Position numbers and translations under genes: made by a program
Source of the DNA: Liolophura sinensis
Lineage: Eukaryota > Mollusca > Polyplacophora > Chitonida > Chitonidae
Direction of reading: 5' to 3'
Assembly: GCF_032854445.1 (NCBI RefSeq)
Contig: NC_088303.1
Location: forward strand, 16,501,501-16,565,500
DNA: 64,000 bases
Notes under the pieces: model-generated
The model's database searches: none
Seen by the model: the letters and a program-made list of their open reading frames with translations, nothing else
Told to the model about the DNA's origin: nothing
Shown here: positions 59,896 through 64,000 of the stretch, piece after piece
How the letters are laid out: each line of letters starts with the position of its first letter
Numbering within the stretch: the stretch's first letter is position 1

Positions 59896-61441
59896 GATGA
59901 TTATATTGACTACATGACTATATTGCGCAATTTAAATCAACTTGCCTCTTACTGAATTACACCGAGAAGCCATGCACTTCTAACAGTTTAATTTCTAACA
60001 TTTACTGTGTAAACCGTATTGTGCATAGGGTTTTGCTACAGCTGGTGAACGATCTGTGTCTGGATTAATGTACCCTTTATATCGGGAGTTGATAAAACAG
60101 AGCAATTCACGTTGTCACAGCTTCTCTTCGTGGAGCACGGCTTTATTCCATGACACTGAGCCTATTTGCGAGGATACCTTCGTTGAGTGCTTTTCGGCCT
60201 TCGATTTATCGATATTGGATTTCCTTCGAGGCTTGTGGCTAGTTATTATAGACTGCTAAGTCTGTATACGTCTCTATAATTAGTAGACCTTTCAGTAATA
60301 TTGGTTTTTTGATCAGCCCTCCGGCTAGAGATCACACTATTTCCCCCACCAGATTCAACCTCCCCCAAGTACTATTTACTAACGTAAAAATGAGGGAACC
60401 GCGCTTCTACTTGCCCACTCGTCAACCATTAATCAAAGCGAAGGTGGTAGTTTAGGGACCACCCTGCGGGCAAATGGGACGTAAATGCTCATCGTTGGAG
60501 TCCTGTATCACGTGGATTAATTGTTGAATCTTTGGACTTCTGAAAACCGAAGCTACATTGCCACTAGGTTAAAGCTACCAGCTGTCATTGCTCAGATTGC
60601 ATTCTTGATGCTGTATATGTATAGTCGAGATCTTCATCAAGCGACAACTGCTTTTTGTCATTTTACATGATGATCTATTTGGTCACCTTCTTTTCCTCTA
60701 ATGATTATTTGGCGTCAGACCAGTTGTATACGTTACACAGCTAAAAACGACTATCGATGTCCTTCCCCAGCCCTGTTCCTAATTGATCGACACAGTTATA
60801 GGTGGCAGGTTATCTAGCACATTTCCTCATGCAAGTTGTTTTTTCATTGTGCCCTGAGGGGAAAGTTAGAGTTCTCTTCCTACCACGCCTACTGTGTCTC
60901 TTCGTCCTCACCTCAGTGGTTGAGGCAGCTGTTCGTTTACATGGTGAGACGTGAAGAGGTAAGGAGTGTTTTGGACAGGCCAGTAATTCACTCCAGATAT
61001 ACCTAACTTGAGGTTTCTACCACGGTGTCTCGTGCCTGAGAGGCTTCTAACGGACACCTCAGTTAATTATCTGACAGAGCGCCCTGCGCGCCCGTCAGCA
61101 GGTCTCGAGTAGCACGGTCTCAGTCTCAGCCTGTGCAGCCTGATACAATTTAACCTGACATTTGACGGTTCCCACGTACCACTTAAAGCGCCAGGTGAAA
61201 AGTTTTGCGAAGATGAGAGTAAGTTATGAAAGAATTCAAGGAAGTTTTCCTGTAAAAGAGCCTGATATATGCACTTGATTTTCATCCACTGTATTATCGA
61301 TACTTAGTGTAGCCACCATCTTCTTCTTTTCTTCTTGTGAACTTAGATATCCTCATGCGTTATTAACTGGAGCGGGCTAGTGGTGTCTTATACGACCACG
61401 TTAGTGAGTCTTGGACAGAATCCTGTTTTTATGCCGAGTGA
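59896..61441. other. Non-coding stretch upstream of the Mab-21-like gene
   Basis: No exon is supported. A good-looking acceptor (cttcttgtgaacttag, ending 61346) could belong to an upstream exon, but the frame of the gene meets a TGA at 61439-61441. Confidence 0.45.
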
Positions 61442-61488
61442 GACCCGGCTGTCGATTTCAGCCTTGACAAACGGCAGCCTGACGTATA

Positions 61489-61496
61489 TGACGTCA
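61489..61496. promoter_or_regulatory. Palindromic CRE touching the first ATG
   Basis: A perfect TGACGTCA, binding site of CREB/ATF factors, ends two bases before the ATG at 61499, with a further 'tgacgta' half site at 61480-61486. If it is a functional promoter element, transcription would start downstream and translation at the ATG at 61550. Confidence 0.45.
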
Positions 61497-61498
61497 TC

Positions 61499-62569
61499 AT
61501 GACATGTAGAGCCCACGAGCTTCCCTTCCTTCCAAGGTTGTCTCTCGAAATGACACAGCCTTGTCTGACATCACGTGTGGGTGATCATGTGGAAGAATTC
61601 TACACTCATGTGGCCAGAGTAAAGCACAAGAAAACCGAGAGTGTTCGTAAATGCTGTGATGCGTTCTTTAAGCTAGTCCTTCCGCGACTTAGATCGCGAG
61701 GGGTGAGATTCAGAAAGGTGGTATACATTGGGAGTTTATTGGATGACCTTTCCGCTATTTCGCCATATGACGTAGACGTGTTGCTGATTTTTGATACCGG
61801 CAAAACGAAATTCCAACAGTTTGAAAGCGGATATTGTGGTCTGAGGGTGCCGAAGGGTGACCAAAAATCGGCAGATTTGTTTAAGGCCGTGTTGTCCCAG
61901 GATGGATGCTATATTTCTCCTTTAAAAATATACAGTCTCTTGGAAAAACTGATCTCTCGAGCCACGAATCATTCCGTGATGTTAGATAACGTTCGATCAG
62001 AACTTAGTGTCAGTGAAACAATAGTTGATCTTACGGTCACCATTAACAAAAATATACGCGTGCATTTAATCCCAGCCGTTGATTTAGGATGCTCACGCCC
62101 ATTTGCTGTGGCATGGACTTATTGGTTTGATGCGCATGCGCAGTCTGATGTCAAATGGCGTTTGTGCCACTGGCAAGCAGAGAACGACATGTTGAATAAA
62201 ATGGACATGGCCGACAGAGGAATCCGTAAGAAAGCCTTGGTGATTCTTAAGGCGATTGTCTCTATTGACGAGAAGTTAAGAGGCATTCCATCCTACCACC
62301 TAAAGACTGTAATGCTGCATAGTTTTGATTCGGAAGTGGACACTACTCCGAGATGGCAGCGGAACTCTCTTGAGGACAGCTTCCGGTGTCTTATGAATTC
62401 TTTTAAAAACTACCTGGGTCGCAAAACCCTCCCACATTTCTTTTTTCACGAGGTGAACATGTTTGCTAACATCTCGGACAGGACTATTTCTCAAGCCAGA
62501 TGGCGAATTACTCAGCTGCTAACGCGAAATGAAGAATTAATTCGGGTTCTAAATTGGCGGCCAGGCTAG
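61499..62569 (+). CDS. Mab-21 / cGAS-like nucleotidyltransferase-fold protein
   Basis: An unbroken 356-codon frame with no intron. Mab-21 domain proteins include cGAS and cGAS-like receptors, which make cyclic nucleotide messengers on sensing nucleic acid, and developmental Mab-21 proteins without known activity. Visible here are KVVYIGSLLDDL (the GS of the nucleotidyltransferase loop, residues 78-79); YDVDVLL with Asp91 and Asp93 in the place of the first two catalytic acids; IRVHLIPAVDL, where His189 stands where the third acid is expected; VKWRLCHWQAEND (219-230); SYHLKTVML (265-273), a conserved helix of the family; and FFFHEVNMF. Length suits a bare Mab-21 domain, without the N-terminal extension of vertebrate cGAS and without an obvious zinc-binding Cys/His cluster. 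The start at 61499 is the first in-frame ATG after a stop at 61439; Met18 (61550) is an alternative. Being intronless, it may have arisen by retroposition. Confidence 0.85.
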   Translation: MTCRAHELPFLPRLSLEMTQPCLTSRVGDHVEEFYTHVARVKHKKTESVRKCCDAFFKLVLPRLRSRGVRFRKVVYIGSLLDDLSAISPYDVDVLLIFDTGKTKFQQFESGYCGLRVPKGDQKSADLFKAVLSQDGCYISPLKIYSLLEKLISRATNHSVMLDNVRSELSVSETIVDLTVTINKNIRVHLIPAVDLGCSRPFAVAWTYWFDAHAQSDVKWRLCHWQAENDMLNKMDMADRGIRKKALVILKAIVSIDEKLRGIPSYHLKTVMLHSFDSEVDTTPRWQRNSLEDSFRCLMNSFKNYLGRKTLPHFFFHEVNMFANISDRTISQARWRITQLLTRNEELIRVLNWRPG

Positions 62570-62904
62570 TTGTAACCATGCACTGATGATACCCCATGAT
62601 AGTCGTTAAATCTGTACCTGTTTGTGTCGACAGAGGTTAAATTATTTATGGATTGAATGCAACATAGTTCGATGGATCGTTGCAGACAGTTTTTTTAAAG
62701 AGCTATGGTGTCATTTGTTTTACCTGTTAAAATCTTCGGCCAAGATGCTGTTAGCTGAAGACATTATTCTATCATTAAACGAAATTAATGTCAGAGAGGA
62801 GAAAGTTCTACGCGTAAGGCAGAATATACAAACTGTTTGACAAATTCATGATCAAGGGGTGTCGTTATATTACTATTCACCTGTCGTCTTTTGTGCCACG
62901 TGTA

Positions 62905-63038
62905 TTTTAAAAATGCTGCGGATGATCGATGGTTTCCCCCAAACTCTCTCCGGTTTCATCCAAGCATAATGTGAATTGTATAAGTGAAATATTCTTGAGT
63001 ACGGCGTGAAACACCAATCAAATAAATAAAAAAAAATT
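62905..63038 (+). repeat. SINE family C, 3' part with A-rich tail
   Basis: 'gctgcggatgatcgatggtt', 'ttcttgagtacggcgtgaaa', 'caccaatcaaataaataaaa'. It follows the Mab-21-like gene by about 340 bases and could supply a polyadenylation signal. Confidence 0.8.
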
Positions 63039-63359
63039 AACAATATGTATAGGGTCTATGAAGTCATTGGAATATGAAAGACTACAGACTTTATGACCAG
63101 AGCAGCGATGATAGCAATATACATGTAGTAATACCTGGTGAAACGTGTAAAACTGGAGACACGTTTAATCACCAGTCATAACTTAAACTCCTTTCCTCGT
63201 TTGGCACCAAGGAGTTAGTATAACTGCAAAATTATCTTTCTGTGCTTTGTTTCTTTCTTTGTTTTTAGCATTGCTTTCATCATAATTTCGGTTGTCGGAT
63301 ATATGGATAGTTTTACCTTACTGGTGGGCCCTGTGCTGAGACGTTTGAAGCGCTGGTTT

Positions 63360-63560
63360 ACTGCGACTATACGTGTTCGAATCCAGATCTCGCTACATCC
63401 TTCGGGGCTTGAGGTCTGAAGGTTTGTCAGATACCTAGCGAAGGTCTGTGGTTTTCTCCTGGCCGCCTCCGCCCATAAACCCGACCACCGTCATATAAAT
63501 GAATAACACTGGAGTCAACCAGCTTTAAACCCCAATCAACCAATCAATCAATCAATCAAT
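63360..63560 (+). repeat. SINE-like element with (ATCA)n tail
   Basis: B-box-like 'gtgttcgaatccagatctcg', body 'gtcagatacctagcgaaggt', tail 'ttaaaccccaatcaaccaat' and ATCA repeats. Related in style to sequence near 26830-27000. Confidence 0.6.
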
Positions 63561-63614
63561 CTGCCTTACTGAAACAGCCTATCAAGTGGTAGAATAGCGT
63601 CAGTAGGCGCACCA

Positions 63615-63615
<1 letters not shown>

Positions 63616-63686
<71 letters not shown>
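63616..63686. repeat. (TA)n microsatellite
   Basis: Uninterrupted TA run of about 71 bases. Confidence 0.95.
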
Positions 63687-63688
<2 letters not shown>

Positions 63689-64000
63689 GGCTATTCCATT
63701 TTAGAACGGACGCCAAACACGCAGGAAAGCACTTGGTAAGATTGCTTATTTCGAGGCCTTTTGCATGGGCATGACCCGCATTGCGTACAAAGCTACAGAG
63801 TTGATTTTCAAACAATGGAAATCATGTAGAAGAAACTACTTAAGGATATTCTGCGGTTTTGATCACTAATAACATTCCGGTACTTGGAATAAAAGCATGT
63901 TCCATGTATCAGTTCAATAGTTATTTGTCATCATCGAAACTTGTTTCCAGTAGTTGCGTTTAATTCACTCTGTGTTTATCTTATGGATCGAAAGGGCATT

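Noticed and set aside
59481-59955. Three overlapping plus frames up to 152 codons with VWTTSLHPCGQPHY-like repeats
   Set aside because: Frame permutations of a 23-base minisatellite.

Overview
The window is eukaryotic and most likely from a mollusc. It has split genes with GT-AG introns, about two thirds A+T, no operons, and many short dispersed repeats. Several repeats have tRNA-like heads (A-box and B-box) and the shared 3' motif 'gagtacggcgtaaaacaccaatcaaataaa', a tail style I associate with bivalve and gastropod genomes. The exact species cannot be told from the sequence. All three gene models are on the + strand.

Layout. (1) 1-7590 is upstream sequence with two SINE copies in inverted orientation, a (TA)n run and a structured hairpin; a non-coding 5' exon may lie at 6059-6130. 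(2) 7591-19870 holds a 12-exon gene for a single-pass membrane protein: signal peptide, three CUB-like domains each encoded by two exons, one LDL-receptor class A domain, a transmembrane helix, and a cytoplasmic tail with two PPxY motifs. A stretch that looks coding but is broken across frames (19871-20451) follows its stop codon, then a probable 3' UTR. (3) 20452-30010 is repeat-rich intergenic DNA with SINE copies and a tandem array of degenerate tRNA-like units. (4) 30128-55675 holds the first five coding exons of a purple acid phosphatase (acid phosphatase type 7 family). It has a TATA box, a signal-peptide exon, a first intron of about 23 kb filled with minisatellites and SINEs, and metal-binding blocks 1-3 (GDMG, GDIAY, GNH). 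The rest of the enzyme is not found before the window ends. (5) 61499-62569 is an uninterrupted 356-codon reading frame for a Mab-21/cGAS-like nucleotidyltransferase-fold protein, with a palindromic CRE touching its first ATG. If the phosphatase resumes beyond 64000, this gene is nested in one of its introns.

The three products need not act together. The first looks like an endocytic or adhesion receptor that may recruit Nedd4-type WW-domain ubiquitin ligases. The second is a secreted or lysosomal-type metallophosphatase. The third may be a nucleic-acid sensor or a Mab-21 developmental protein. The most unusual points are the receptor's domain order and broken tail, the His in place of the third catalytic acid in the cGAS-like protein, and a cluster of minisatellites whose non-stop reading frames imitate proteins.
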